Part shown: positions 16,315 through 27,766 of the stretch, piece after piece | Position numbering within the stretch: the stretch's first letter is position 1 | Layout: every line of letters starts with the position of its first letter | Assembly (NCBI GenBank): GCA_030038355.1 | Contig: JASHPB010000165.1 | Coordinates: 1-38,306, forward strand | Reading direction: 5' to 3' | Origin: Candidatus Binataceae bacterium | Lineage (GTDB): Bacteria > Desulfobacterota > Binatia > Binatales > Binataceae | Length of the DNA: 38,306 nucleotides | The notes under the pieces: model-generated | What the model was told of the DNA's origin: nothing | Databases searched by the model: none | Seen by the model: only the letters and a program-made list of their open reading frames with translations | Program-made: the position numbers and the translations under genes

Positions 16315-17064
16315 GTGGTCGAGTCATTCGATGCGATGCGGCGGGCGACGCCCGCGCGGCTCGGCGTCGGTCGTGCGGGACCACGCTACACGACGGCCGC
16401 GATGCTCCGGTTTCGGGCCGATCACGCGCGCGCCGTTGACGCCGTAACGACGGCGGTGCCGCGCGACTGGCCGAAACGCCACGGGCTTATCGAATTCGCA
16501 AGCGAAGCCTCGTCGCGCGACGAGTACCTAAGATTTCCCGAGCGCGGGCGGCGGCTCGCAAAGAATGAAGTGGCAAAGTTGAAGCGGCTCGTATCAAAGC
16601 CGAAGGGAAGCGAGGGCCGGGGCGCAAAGGCTACCGTCCTGCTCTGCGTCGGCGACGGGCTTTCATCGGCGGCGGTAGTCGCACATGCGCCAGCGCTGAT
16701 CCGTGCGCTCGAAAAGCTCCTTGCCAAGCGCGTGCGAATATTGCCGAAGGTCTTTATCCGCAACGCGCGGGTAAGAATCGAGGATCAGCTGGGCGAGATT
16801 CTGAAGCCCGACGTGGTTTGCATGCTCGTCGGCGAGCGGCCGGGGCTGGCAACGGCTGAAAGCCTCAGCGCTTATGTCATCTACAGGCCAACGCTCAAAT
16901 CGCTCGAACCGGATCGCACGGTGCTCTCGAATATTCATCGGGGCGGAATTCAGACTCGCGAAGGAGCGAAGTTGATCGCCGAACTGATCGGCGATGTTGT
17001 CGCCGCGAAAGCGAGCGGCGCCAAACTCGCCGCCCGCCGCGCCTCCAACACCGATCCAGCGTAG
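16315..17064 (+). CDS. eutC: Ethanolamine ammonia-lyase small subunit
   Basis: EutC, 249 residues from a GTG start at 16315, completes the B12-binding lyase. It shows TPARLGVGRAGPRYTTAAMLRFRADHARA (family motif), the linker with Lys/Arg-rich segment, VLLCVGDGLSSAAVVAHA, VCMLVGERPGLATAESLSAY and the closing R...SNIHRGGIQTREGAKLI. The start follows the eutB stop by one base, so the pair is translationally coupled. No EutA reactivase or carboxysome-like shell genes are within the window. Confidence 0.95.
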   Translation: MVESFDAMRRATPARLGVGRAGPRYTTAAMLRFRADHARAVDAVTTAVPRDWPKRHGLIEFASEASSRDEYLRFPERGRRLAKNEVAKLKRLVSKPKGSEGRGAKATVLLCVGDGLSSAAVVAHAPALIRALEKLLAKRVRILPKVFIRNARVRIEDQLGEILKPDVVCMLVGERPGLATAESLSAYVIYRPTLKSLEPDRTVLSNIHRGGIQTREGAKLIAELIGDVVAAKASGAKLAARRASNTDPA

Positions 17065-17106
17065 CTGGCGTGTGGTCCTCCGAAAAAATAGGCTGAACTC
17101 ATCGAC

Positions 17107-17520
17107 ATGTCAGACCGAGACGCAGTCCTGAACGCCAACCGTTCCTTTTACGAAGCCTTCCAGAGTCTCGATGTCGAGAAGATGGAAAAGGTCTGGGCGC
17201 GCGACCCAAGCATCATTTGTATCCATCCCGGATGGCGCAAGCTCTCCGGCTGGGGCCCAATCATGTCGAGCTGGGAGCGGATTTTCGAAAATGTCTTCGA
17301 GATGAAGTTCGAGCTTGGCGATACCAACGTCTCGATCAGCGGCGACCTGGCGGTGGTGGTGGTCGAAGAGGATCTGACCCAGCGCGGTTACGACGGAATC
17401 TCGCGCTCGCAAGTGATCGCGACCAACGTCTACGAGCGGATCGGCGACGCCTGGTTCATGGTAATGCATCACGGCTCGCCGGTGATCGCGCCGCCCGGTG
17501 ACGAGCCGCCGCTGCAGTAG
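17107..17520 (+). CDS. SnoaL/DUF4440-type NTF2-like protein
   Basis: A 137-residue single-domain protein. DRDAVLNANRSFYEAFQSLDVEKMEKVWARDPSIICIHPGW is the classic start of SnoaL_3/DUF4440 members, followed by GWGPIMSSWERIFE and a strand pair ending TNVYERIGDAWFMVMHHGSP. Such proteins are often called ketosteroid-isomerase-like, but without the catalytic Asp pair this cannot be assigned. It lies 42 bases after eutC and 20 bases before a VOC protein on the same strand. Confidence 0.87.
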   Translation: MSDRDAVLNANRSFYEAFQSLDVEKMEKVWARDPSIICIHPGWRKLSGWGPIMSSWERIFENVFEMKFELGDTNVSISGDLAVVVVEEDLTQRGYDGISRSQVIATNVYERIGDAWFMVMHHGSPVIAPPGDEPPLQ

Positions 17521-17540
17521 TCGATCCGGAGGAGCTTCTC

Positions 17541-18413
17541 ATGTTGAAGCGAGTCGATCGGGTGCAGATCGCGGTGGCGGATCGGGCCGCGGCCGAGCGT
17601 ATCGCGAGCGAAGTGTTCGGCGCGGAGCTCCTGCGCCGCGATGATCTGAGGTTGCTCGGCGCGAAGCGCTCGACGATGCAGGCCGGCGCGAGCCTGATCG
17701 AACTGCTCGAGCCTGACGGCGCTGGAAAAGTCGCGGATTTCATCGCCCAGTGGTCGGGTGGTCTTTGTGGCGCGGGATTTTCGGTTGCCGACCTCGAGCA
17801 GGCAGCGCGGCATTTCGACCGGCTCGGCGTCCGCTACCAGCGCGAGTCGGGGCAACTCTATCTCGATCACGCTGCGACCCTCAACATTAACGCCGTCATC
17901 AGCCAGCACCACGAGCGCACGCCGGTCGGCGCGATCAAGTGGATTTACGAAGTGACGAACCCGGTCGCGGACTGGCGCGCCGCCGCCGAGCTATACACGC
18001 GCCTCTTCGCGCTCGACGCGTCGAAGTTTTCGCCGATCGAGAGCAAGGAATTCGGCTACACCGGAATGCTGACGCTGTTCGACCCGCCGGCACGGCTCGA
18101 TCGAATCGAGATCGCAGAGATCACCAATCGTGAGCTTACGATGGGCCGGTTTCATCAGAAGCGCGGCGATTCGCTCTACATGTTCTTCGTCGAGACCGAC
18201 GATGTCGGCGCGATCGAGGAACGGCTGAAAGCGCGCGGGGCGCGCTTCGCCTCGCATCGGCGCGACGCAGCGGGTCTCGCCGAGATGTTCATCCATCCGA
18301 CGGCCTTCCTCGGCGTGTTGATCGGCGTGAGCCGGACCGAGCACGCGTGGACCTGGTCGGGCGATCCGAAGCGCGCGCGGCGCGCGGCCGAGCGCCTCGC
18401 AGCAGCTCGCTGA
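17541..18413 (+). CDS. VOC (glyoxalase/dioxygenase superfamily) protein
   Basis: This 290-residue protein has two or more beta-alpha-beta-beta-beta modules: one from RVDRVQIAVADRAAAERIAS to LIELLEPDG, and others through GLCGAGFSVADLEQAARHFD and a terminal FFVETDDVGAIEERLKARG / MFIHPTAFLGVLIGV. Candidate metal ligands include the His/Glu near MFIHPTAF. A GGAGGAGC Shine-Dalgarno precedes the ATG. VOC proteins act on small molecules (lyases, epimerases, dioxygenases); the reaction cannot be told. Confidence 0.85.
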   Translation: MLKRVDRVQIAVADRAAAERIASEVFGAELLRRDDLRLLGAKRSTMQAGASLIELLEPDGAGKVADFIAQWSGGLCGAGFSVADLEQAARHFDRLGVRYQRESGQLYLDHAATLNINAVISQHHERTPVGAIKWIYEVTNPVADWRAAAELYTRLFALDASKFSPIESKEFGYTGMLTLFDPPARLDRIEIAEITNRELTMGRFHQKRGDSLYMFFVETDDVGAIEERLKARGARFASHRRDAAGLAEMFIHPTAFLGVLIGVSRTEHAWTWSGDPKRARRAAERLAAAR

Positions 18414-18494
18414 CGAAGAGCCGTCCAAATAATTTTGGTCGCTTCTCCTCGCTCCTTCGTGATGACGGCCTGATAGCGGAAATGCCCATGTAAA

Positions 18495-18545
18495 AAATGT
18501 TCTGGAGCGAAAAGAGCGGGCGGGACGCCCGCTCTGATCTTGGTT
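18495..18545 (+). repeat. Dispersed hairpin repeat, copy 1
   Basis: A perfect 10-bp stem AGAGCGGGCG / CGCCCGCTCT with a GGA loop (18513-18535), preceded by GGAGCGAAA. The same core, GCGAAAAG(A/T)GCGGGCG(G/A)GACGCC, recurs in inverted form at 28785-28820 and in diverged form at 28731-28770, so it is a dispersed element rather than a terminator of the VOC gene. Confidence 0.7.
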
Positions 18546-18724
18546 GTTTCGAACGCATCGTTTAGCGTGGCGGGTGGCATACGAACATTCGCTCCCGACC
18601 CACCATCGCGGTGTCGCCCGTAGCGGCCTTAGCTTCCTCGCGCAGCGCTCGAAATAACTGTCTTGCAGTTGGAGATTCCATCGACACGATCTCTTCACAC
18701 CATCTCGGGATGACATGAAAGTCT

Positions 18725-18769
18725 GGTTGACAGCGTCAACCGTCGGGCGCTAGGTTGACGGTGTCAACC
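18725..18769 (+). promoter_or_regulatory. Tandem palindromic operator, GTTGAC-N3-GTCAAC
   Basis: Two copies of a perfect 17-base palindrome GGTTGAC-N3-GTCAACC occur at 18725-18741 (N3 = AGC) and 18753-18769 (GGT), with centres 28 bases apart. The pair ends 26 bases before the LLM oxidoreductase ATG, exactly where a repressor would block transcription. The symmetry suits a homodimer such as a TetR, MarR or GntR regulator, but none is adjacent and the nearby PadR gene has a different palindrome. Confidence 0.75.
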
Positions 18770-18795
18770 AAGATCATCACGGGACGGTTCAATCG

Positions 18796-19749
18796 ATGAA
18801 AGCTCATCCGATTCGCTTCGGTATCGCGACCGGCCAACAGGGCTACGAATGGCCGCAGCTAAAGCATCTGTGGGAGACGGCCGACCGCGCCGGCTACGAC
18901 TCGCTTTGGACGGGCGACCATCTCTACGCAATCTTCGGCGAACCCACGCGCCCCAACTTCGAGGGATGGGCGACGCTCGCGGCGCTAAGCCAATGCACGA
19001 CGCGCGCAAAGATCGGCAGCCTTGTCAACTGCAACGGCTTTCGAAATCCGTGCCTCACGGCCAAGATGGCGGTGACGCTCGATCACACAAGCGCCGCCCG
19101 CTTTATCCTCGGGATCGGCGCGGGATGGTTCGAGCCGGAGCATCGAAGTCTCGGCTTCGACTTCAAGCCGACCGCAGAACGGCTCGGCGCGCTCGATGAG
19201 GCGTGCAGAATCATCAAGGCGATGCTCGCCGAGGGGCAGACGACACTCCGCGGCAAATATTACCAAGTCACTGATGCAACATGCAGCCCGCGTCCGCTCC
19301 AGGAGCCGCGGCCACCTCTCATGATCGCGGGCCAGGGCGAGAGGCTCCTGCTGAGAATCGTCGCCCAACATGCCGAACTCTGGAACGCCTACGGCAGCGT
19401 CGAGCACATGCAGCATCTAATCGACGTGATGCGGCGGCATGGCGACCGTATGGGGCGCGACGTTGATCAGATCGAAAAGACGATCGCGATTCCGTTCTGC
19501 TATCGCGCGAGCCGTGAGCAGGAGAAAGCGGCCATCCAATTTGCGGCGGCGCTGGGGCGGAGGTCGCCGGATGAAGCGCGCCGGCAAATGATTATCGGCG
19601 GGCCTGATGAATGCCTCGACACGGTCGAGCGCTACGCGCGATGCGATGTCACGCACTTCATCCTGATCGCCGCGCGTTCCTTCGAGCCCGAGGAACTCTC
19701 GCGCTTCGCTGATGAAGTTATCGCCGCGGTAAGGACGCGCGGCCGCTGA
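18796..19749 (+). CDS. LLM-class (F420-type) oxidoreductase
   Basis: A 317-residue luciferase-like monooxygenase-family TIM barrel: RFGIATGQQGYEWPQLKHLW, YDSLWTGDHLYAIFG, MAVTLDHTSAARFILGIGAGW (with the family's RF-LGIGAGW), FKPTAERLGALDEA, PLMIAGQGERLLLRIVAQHAE. The GW.E.E...G motif and no obvious NAD-binding insert fit the F420-dependent subfamily, though FMN use is possible. The operator pair upstream suggests inducible control. It converges on the PadR gene, with 18 bases between stops. Confidence 0.9.
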   Translation: MKAHPIRFGIATGQQGYEWPQLKHLWETADRAGYDSLWTGDHLYAIFGEPTRPNFEGWATLAALSQCTTRAKIGSLVNCNGFRNPCLTAKMAVTLDHTSAARFILGIGAGWFEPEHRSLGFDFKPTAERLGALDEACRIIKAMLAEGQTTLRGKYYQVTDATCSPRPLQEPRPPLMIAGQGERLLLRIVAQHAELWNAYGSVEHMQHLIDVMRRHGDRMGRDVDQIEKTIAIPFCYRASREQEKAAIQFAAALGRRSPDEARRQMIIGGPDECLDTVERYARCDVTHFILIAARSFEPEELSRFADEVIAAVRTRGR

Positions 19750-19767
19750 GCAACTTGCGGCCCGCGG

Positions 19768-20313
19768 TCAGTCCGGTTCGCTGAGCGCGTCGAGATCGCG
19801 CAGCGCTTTTTCCAGGATCTCGCGCACGCGCGCGAAGCGCTCCTCAGTAGCGCGCTCGCCTGCGACTGCGCGAAACGCGGCCTGCACCAGGCGCTCGGCG
19901 GGGCCGCGAATCTCGGCGGCGTCGGGATCGAACGCATTGCGCCATCCCGCGAGCCGTCGCGCGCGCCACCATATGCGGCGCACGGCGTCGTCGCGAACGC
20001 GGAGTTCCTCGCGGCCGGCATCGGTCGCGCGGTAGGTCTTCTTGCCGTCGACGACCTCAGATGCGACCAGGCCTTCATCCTCGAGCTGCTGGAGCGTCGG
20101 GTAGACTGTCCCCGCACTGGCGCGATAGACGCCGCCAGAGCGCTCCTCGAGCTGGCGCATTAGTTCGTAGCCGTGCTTTGGTCCCTCGGCGACGAGTGAG
20201 AGCAGCGCGAGGCGCACCTCGCCGGGGCCGAAGAACCGTCCGCGCATCCCCATCACAGCGCCGAAATGCCACGGGCGGGGGCGATGAAATTGTCGAGTTC
20301 CACAGGCAAACAT
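19768..20313 (-). CDS. PadR-family transcriptional regulator
   Basis: 181 residues from the ATG at 20313 (GGAG eight bases upstream). An ATG at 20394 is unlikely because it would place a palindromic operator inside the gene. The winged helix is clear: GEVRLALLSLVAEGPKHGYELMRQLEERSGGVYRASAGTVYPTLQQLEDEGLV, then KKTYRATDAG as the wing. The C-terminal helices (from DDAVRRIWWRARRL) form the dimerisation part. The basic N-tail (TRQFHRPRPWHF) precedes the domain. The palindrome at 20367-20384 suggests autoregulation. Confidence 0.9.
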   Translation of the reverse strand: MFACGTRQFHRPRPWHFGAVMGMRGRFFGPGEVRLALLSLVAEGPKHGYELMRQLEERSGGVYRASAGTVYPTLQQLEDEGLVASEVVDGKKTYRATDAGREELRVRDDAVRRIWWRARRLAGWRNAFDPDAAEIRGPAERLVQAAFRAVAGERATEERFARVREILEKALRDLDALSEPD

Positions 20314-20366
20314 TGAATTTTCTCCACCGATTAGGTCGAGGTGACCGAGTTGCGTTCTAGTGAAGA

Positions 20367-20384
20367 ATATATCGCACGATATAT
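20367..20384. promoter_or_regulatory. PadR-type palindromic operator
   Basis: A perfect 18-base palindrome, ATATATCG-CA-CGATATAT, lies 54 bases upstream of the PadR start. ATATATCG-type inverted repeats are a known theme for PadR-like regulators, so this is probably the gene's own operator. It is the only strongly A/T-rich palindrome nearby. Confidence 0.7.
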
Positions 20385-20465
20385 CTGGAAGCAACCAAGC
20401 TCTTTGACCTGGTCGCGGAAGCGAACTCTCGTTAGCTAGAAGAGATGCGATTGATTCGCACCACC

Positions 20466-20864
20466 TTAGCCGTTGGACTGCACCGACAAGGGGTCGATCT
20501 CGTAAATCACGCGAACCTCGCCAGGTGTACGAAAAGGGTACTTATCCTGCCCTAGGTACTTCTTCGCTAGTGAATCGATGTGGGCGTCCGCGCCTTGCTC
20601 GGTCTCGCTGACGACCGATCCGCGCACCTGCACGTAGCGATAGGGGTTGTCGGGATCCATGATCGAGAGCGCCACCTTAGACCCTACCTTCATGTTGCGC
20701 GCCTTCACCCGTCCGCGAGCAGTGTTGACGCGGACGCGGCCGTTCTTGAAATCGAACCACACTGGAGTCACCTGAGGCGAACCATCGGGCATCAGCGTCG
20801 CGATATTGGCGAAGGCCTTCTTGTCACCGAAGAGGTCGAGGAATTTGTCCGGAATCGAAGCCAT
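20466..20864 (-). CDS. PPOX-class F420-dependent oxidoreductase
   Basis: A 132-residue split-barrel protein; I place the start at the ATG at 20864, which has AAGGAG nine bases upstream. KFLDLFGDKKAFANIATLMPDGSPQVTPVWFDFKNG is the canonical opening of the F420 PPOX group, followed by RVRVNTARGRVKARNM and SIMDPDNPYRYVQVRGSV. These enzymes reduce small substrates with F420H2. The LLM-type gene nearby supports, but does not prove, that this organism makes F420. Confidence 0.9.
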   Translation of the reverse strand: MASIPDKFLDLFGDKKAFANIATLMPDGSPQVTPVWFDFKNGRVRVNTARGRVKARNMKVGSKVALSIMDPDNPYRYVQVRGSVVSETEQGADAHIDSLAKKYLGQDKYPFRTPGEVRVIYEIDPLSVQSNG

Positions 20865-21010
20865 TGTCAATCACTCCTTGAACGAAGGTGATGCGATGCT
20901 CGTGATCCGAGCCTAACCAACTGCCTCAGCGAGGCAATCCATGATTTTTGAATAACGAGGTGTTTCACAGCTGCAACAAGACTGATTGTGCATTAGGTGA
21001 ACGGCGCAAA

Positions 21011-21039
21011 TTGACACTCGCAATTGCATGGGCTAATAG
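21011..21039 (+). promoter_or_regulatory. Possible sigma-70 promoter for bactofilin/ATP synthase operon
   Basis: A consensus TTGACA (21011-21016) is followed by 17 bases and TAATAG (21034-21039), about 70 bases before the bactofilin ATG. The -10 is weak (three of six). A short GTGAG/CTCAC stem and a GAGGAG ribosome binding site follow. Confidence 0.45.
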
Positions 21040-21109
21040 CCAAGGCCTAAGCTTAGAACATATGTCGGCGAAGTGAGTTGCTACTCACCGCGTAGAGGAG
21101 TGTTGCCCG

Positions 21110-21679
21110 ATGGCGTTGTTCAGCAAAGAAGCGGAGAAGAATCCGAAGATCCAATCGACTGTGACGCCGCAAGCGACGCCGTCGACCCCTCCTCCCTCTA
21201 CCGCATCCGCTCCGACCCCGACTCCTGTCTCGTCGACGCCTTCAGCCACTGCAACGCGCACCAATGGCCCAGTCTCTGCAGATGCTCGTGCGTATCTTGA
21301 TCGCGGATCGAAGATCAGCGGCAAGCTCTCATTCGATAGCGCTGCGAAGATCGATGGCGAAGTGGACGGCGAAATCATCGCGAAGGAAGCGCTCACGATT
21401 GGCGACAGCGCCGTCGTCACCGCGCAGATTCGCGCCGCGTCAGTGACGATCGCGGGCAAAGTCAGCGGCGACATCACCGCATCGCAGCGCATTGAGATCC
21501 GGCCGTCGGCGAAGGTCAACGGCAACATCACGTCGCCCGTGCTGGTCGTGCACGAGGGCGCGCTGTTCGAAGGTCACTGCTCGATGCAGCCCGAGGCGCG
21601 CGAAGAACGTAAGGTTACGGTATTCCCCAAGGAAGAACGCCCAGCGCAGGTTGCGGCTGGAGGGCAGAAGTCGGCCTGA
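21110..21679 (+). CDS. Bactofilin (polymer-forming cytoskeletal protein)
   Basis: Bactofilins form nucleotide-free filaments at the membrane. This 189-residue protein has a disordered Pro/Thr/Ser N-tail to about residue 60 (runs of PSTPPPSTASAPTPT), then the right-handed beta-helix core: SKISGKLSFDSAAKIDGEVDG, ALTIGDSAVVTAQIRAASVTIAG, DITASQRIEIRPSAKVNGNI, LVVHEGALFEGHC. The last 30 residues are disordered. It lies 83 bases ahead of the ATP synthase b' gene on the same strand, an arrangement I recall from some Deltaproteobacteria. Confidence 0.93.
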   Translation: MALFSKEAEKNPKIQSTVTPQATPSTPPPSTASAPTPTPVSSTPSATATRTNGPVSADARAYLDRGSKISGKLSFDSAAKIDGEVDGEIIAKEALTIGDSAVVTAQIRAASVTIAGKVSGDITASQRIEIRPSAKVNGNITSPVLVVHEGALFEGHCSMQPEAREERKVTVFPKEERPAQVAAGGQKSA

Positions 21680-21762
21680 TTCGCGCCGTTTCTTTCCTTC
21701 GCATCCCTGATCAATAGTCCCTATGATTATCCCGGAGTACGCCTCAGGGGAGACGCCGTAAT

Positions 21763-22218
21763 ATGCACATCCCGCCGAATTGGGGGACGTTTTTCATTCT
21801 CATTGTTTCCTTCCTCGTTTTCTGGTTTATATTCAGCCGGTTATTTTTTCGCCCTTTTCTCAACCTGCTCGCCAAGCGCGAGGGCAGATTCAAGGACTTC
21901 AATGATCGGACCGAGAAGCTGATCAGGGAGGCGAGAGAAGCCGACGCGATCCGCGAGCAGCGCCTGAACGAGGCGCGCCGCAACGCGCTCGAACGCCGCG
22001 ACAGCGAGCGGCGCTCGGCGGAGTCGGAGGCGGCGAAGAAGATGGATGCCGCCCGCGGCGAGTCGCATGAGATGCTGGAGCGGGCGCGCGCGAAAATTGA
22101 TGAGGAGCTCGCAAGTGCGGAACGCGAGCTCGGACGAACGGGAGAAAGCCTTGCGGCCGAGCTCGCCGAGCGCGTGCTTGGCCGCCCGCTTAACGGGCAG
22201 CGTCGCAGCGCGAACTGA
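21763..22218 (+). CDS. ATP synthase Fo subunit b' (first b-type stalk)
   Basis: 151 residues: one N-terminal membrane helix (FFILIVSFLVFWFIFSRLFFRPF) and then a long charged coiled coil to the end, the design of the Fo peripheral stalk that ties Fo to F1. It precedes a second b-type gene, so the pair probably forms a b/b' heterodimer, as in several Deltaproteobacteria and photosynthetic bacteria. It ends about 38 bases before the second b gene. Confidence 0.88.
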   Translation: MHIPPNWGTFFILIVSFLVFWFIFSRLFFRPFLNLLAKREGRFKDFNDRTEKLIREAREADAIREQRLNEARRNALERRDSERRSAESEAAKKMDAARGESHEMLERARAKIDEELASAERELGRTGESLAAELAERVLGRPLNGQRRSAN

Positions 22219-22255
22219 ACCGCTCGAGCGGACGCCGCAGCGCGGGTGGATCAAG

Positions 22256-22825
22256 ATGAAGAAAACGATTGCGAACATGGTCGCGAGCGCAGCCGCGATA
22301 CTGCCGGTGGCGGCCTACGCCGCCGAAGGCGGCGGTGAGGGTCACGGCTCGTGGACGCTGTTCACGTTTTTCGCGATCAACTTCGCGTTGTTCGTATACG
22401 TTATCGCCTATTTCGCAGGACCAGCGATCGGCAATTACTTCAGGAGCCGCGCAACCGAAATTCGCGGCGCGCTTAGCCGCGCCGAGAAGGCATTTGCCGA
22501 GGCGCAGGATCTCGCCAACCAGGCCGCGAAGCGGGCCGCCGGTCTCGAGGCCGAAGTCGCCGCGCTGATCCACGATATCGACGAGGAAACCCAGCTGAGG
22601 GTGAAGCGCATCGCGGAACTCGCCGAGGCAACGATCGAGCGGTTGCATCGCGACGCCGAAATGACCAGCGTCGCGATTACCGAAGCAGCCCAGCGCCGCA
22701 TCCGCGCCGAATTGGCGGCAGTGTCGGCCCGGCTCGCGCGCGATTTGATCCAGCGGAGCTTCGAGAGCTCCGATCAGAATCGCCTGCTCGACAATTTTAT
22801 GGGACGGCTCGAGGGCGAAGCATGA
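22256..22825 (+). CDS. atpF: ATP synthase Fo subunit b
   Basis: 189 residues from the ATG at 22256. The N-terminus (MKKTIANMVASAAAILPVAAYA) looks like a cleavable signal sequence before the membrane helix (WTLFTFFAINFALFVYVIAYF). A stalk-like coiled coil follows and ends near LARDLIQRSFESSD. A leader like this is known for some delta-type b subunits. The ATGA at the end couples it to the delta gene. Confidence 0.9.
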   Translation: MKKTIANMVASAAAILPVAAYAAEGGGEGHGSWTLFTFFAINFALFVYVIAYFAGPAIGNYFRSRATEIRGALSRAEKAFAEAQDLANQAAKRAAGLEAEVAALIHDIDEETQLRVKRIAELAEATIERLHRDAEMTSVAITEAAQRRIRAELAAVSARLARDLIQRSFESSDQNRLLDNFMGRLEGEA

Positions 22826-23355
22826 AAGGTTCGCGCGTCGCAAAGCGCTACGCACGTGCGCTGCTCGAACTGGCCGACCGATCCCAGGTCGAGAAGTGGG
22901 GAGAGGAGCTTGAGCGGTTGGCTGCTCTCACATCCGCTCCTGAACTCGCCGAGCGTCTCAACTCGCCCGAGCTCGGTGATGCCGCGCGCCAGGAAGCAAT
23001 GGGCAAGATCGCCGAGCGCCTCGACCTCAGCTTTCCGCTGCGATCTTTCGCGGTCGTCGTCGCGCGTCATCGCCGCGTCGCCGATCTCGCGGCAATCGCA
23101 GAGTCGTATCGCGATCTGGTTGACGACATGCTCGGGCGGGCGCGCGGCACGTTGACCTTCGCGGTCGCACCCACTGATTCCGATGTTACGCGTATCGTCG
23201 CCGGCCTCGAAGCAATCGCAAAGAAGAAAGTCATCCCGACCGTGAAGGTCGATCCGGCGCTAGTTGGCGGCGTCGTAGCAGAATTTGGCGGCAAGATCTA
23301 TGACGGCAGCCTGGCAACCAGGCTGGCGGAGGCTCAGCGCCGACTCGCAGGTTAA
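22822..23355 (+). CDS. atpH: ATP synthase F1 subunit delta
   Basis: 177 residues, the usual length. [16 protein letters not shown] at the start is the OSCP/delta N-terminal helix set that sits on top of the alpha-beta hexamer. The C-terminus ends with [35 protein letters not shown], the family signature. It links F1 to the b stalk. Its start overlaps the b stop by four bases. Confidence 0.94.
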   Translation: MKGSRVAKRYARALLELADRSQVEKWGEELERLAALTSAPELAERLNSPELGDAARQEAMGKIAERLDLSFPLRSFAVVVARHRRVADLAAIAESYRDLVDDMLGRARGTLTFAVAPTDSDVTRIVAGLEAIAKKKVIPTVKVDPALVGGVVAEFGGKIYDGSLATRLAEAQRRLAG

Positions 23356-23372
23356 GCGGCGGTGAAACATCT

Positions 23373-24914
<1,542 letters not shown>

Positions 24915-24932
24915 GCCCCGCGCACGTTCGCA

Positions 24933-27303
<2,371 letters not shown>

Positions 27304-27309
27304 CCCCCG

Positions 27310-27732
27310 ATGGCCGAGACGTTTCAACTCCGGCTGGTCACGCCGACCGGTATCGTCTTCGAAGGTCCGGTCGCCGAGCTGACGGCGAAGGGGCCGCTTG
27401 GCGAGTTTGGTGTCCTCGCCGAGCACATCAATTTCATCACCTCGCTTGTACCCGGCATCGTCGACCTAACGTTGCCCGACGGTTCGCATCGCCGTTGGGT
27501 AGTCGCGGGCGGACTCGCGGAGGTTCGCGACGGTACGCTCACGCTGCTCGCGGAGACTGCGGAGGCGCCGGAAAAGCTCGACGCCGCGCAGGCCCAGCGC
27601 GAAGAGCAACTCGCCGATGCGAAAATCTCCGCGATGAGCTCATACGACCCGGAGTACGAATCAGCGCATCACGATTTGGAACTGGCGCGCGCGCGCGTCG
27701 AGGCCGCAGGTCACCGAGACGCGCGGCACTAA
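27310..27732 (+). CDS. atpC: ATP synthase F1 subunit epsilon
   Basis: 140 residues. The N-terminal beta sandwich (FQLRLVTPTGIVFEGPVAELTAKGPLGEFGVLAEH) and the WVVAGGLAEVRDGTLTLLAE strand pair are canonical. A helical C-terminal hairpin rich in Ala/Arg/Glu follows. It lies seven bases after beta. The terminal helix (HHDLELARARVEAAG) could be the regulatory segment that inhibits hydrolysis. Confidence 0.95.
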   Translation: MAETFQLRLVTPTGIVFEGPVAELTAKGPLGEFGVLAEHINFITSLVPGIVDLTLPDGSHRRWVVAGGLAEVRDGTLTLLAETAEAPEKLDAAQAQREEQLADAKISAMSSYDPEYESAHHDLELARARVEAAGHRDARH

Positions 27733-27766
27733 GCCGCCTCGCGGCTAACAGCCAGGAGTTTTGAAG

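Larger units (their letters stand above)
18414..18795. other. Intergenic region with repeat and operator
   Basis: About 380 bases hold a perfect hairpin (18513-18535) and a tandem palindromic operator (18725-18769), described separately. A 39-codon minus-strand ORF (18681-18562, starting MESPTARQLF) ends in a compact basic stretch. It has no recognisable family and a poor ribosome binding site, so I do not call it a gene. Confidence 0.5.

Noticed and set aside
18562-18681. 39-codon minus-strand ORF (MESPTARQLF...)
   Set aside because: Poor ribosome binding site, no family, and it lies in a repeat/operator-containing intergenic region.
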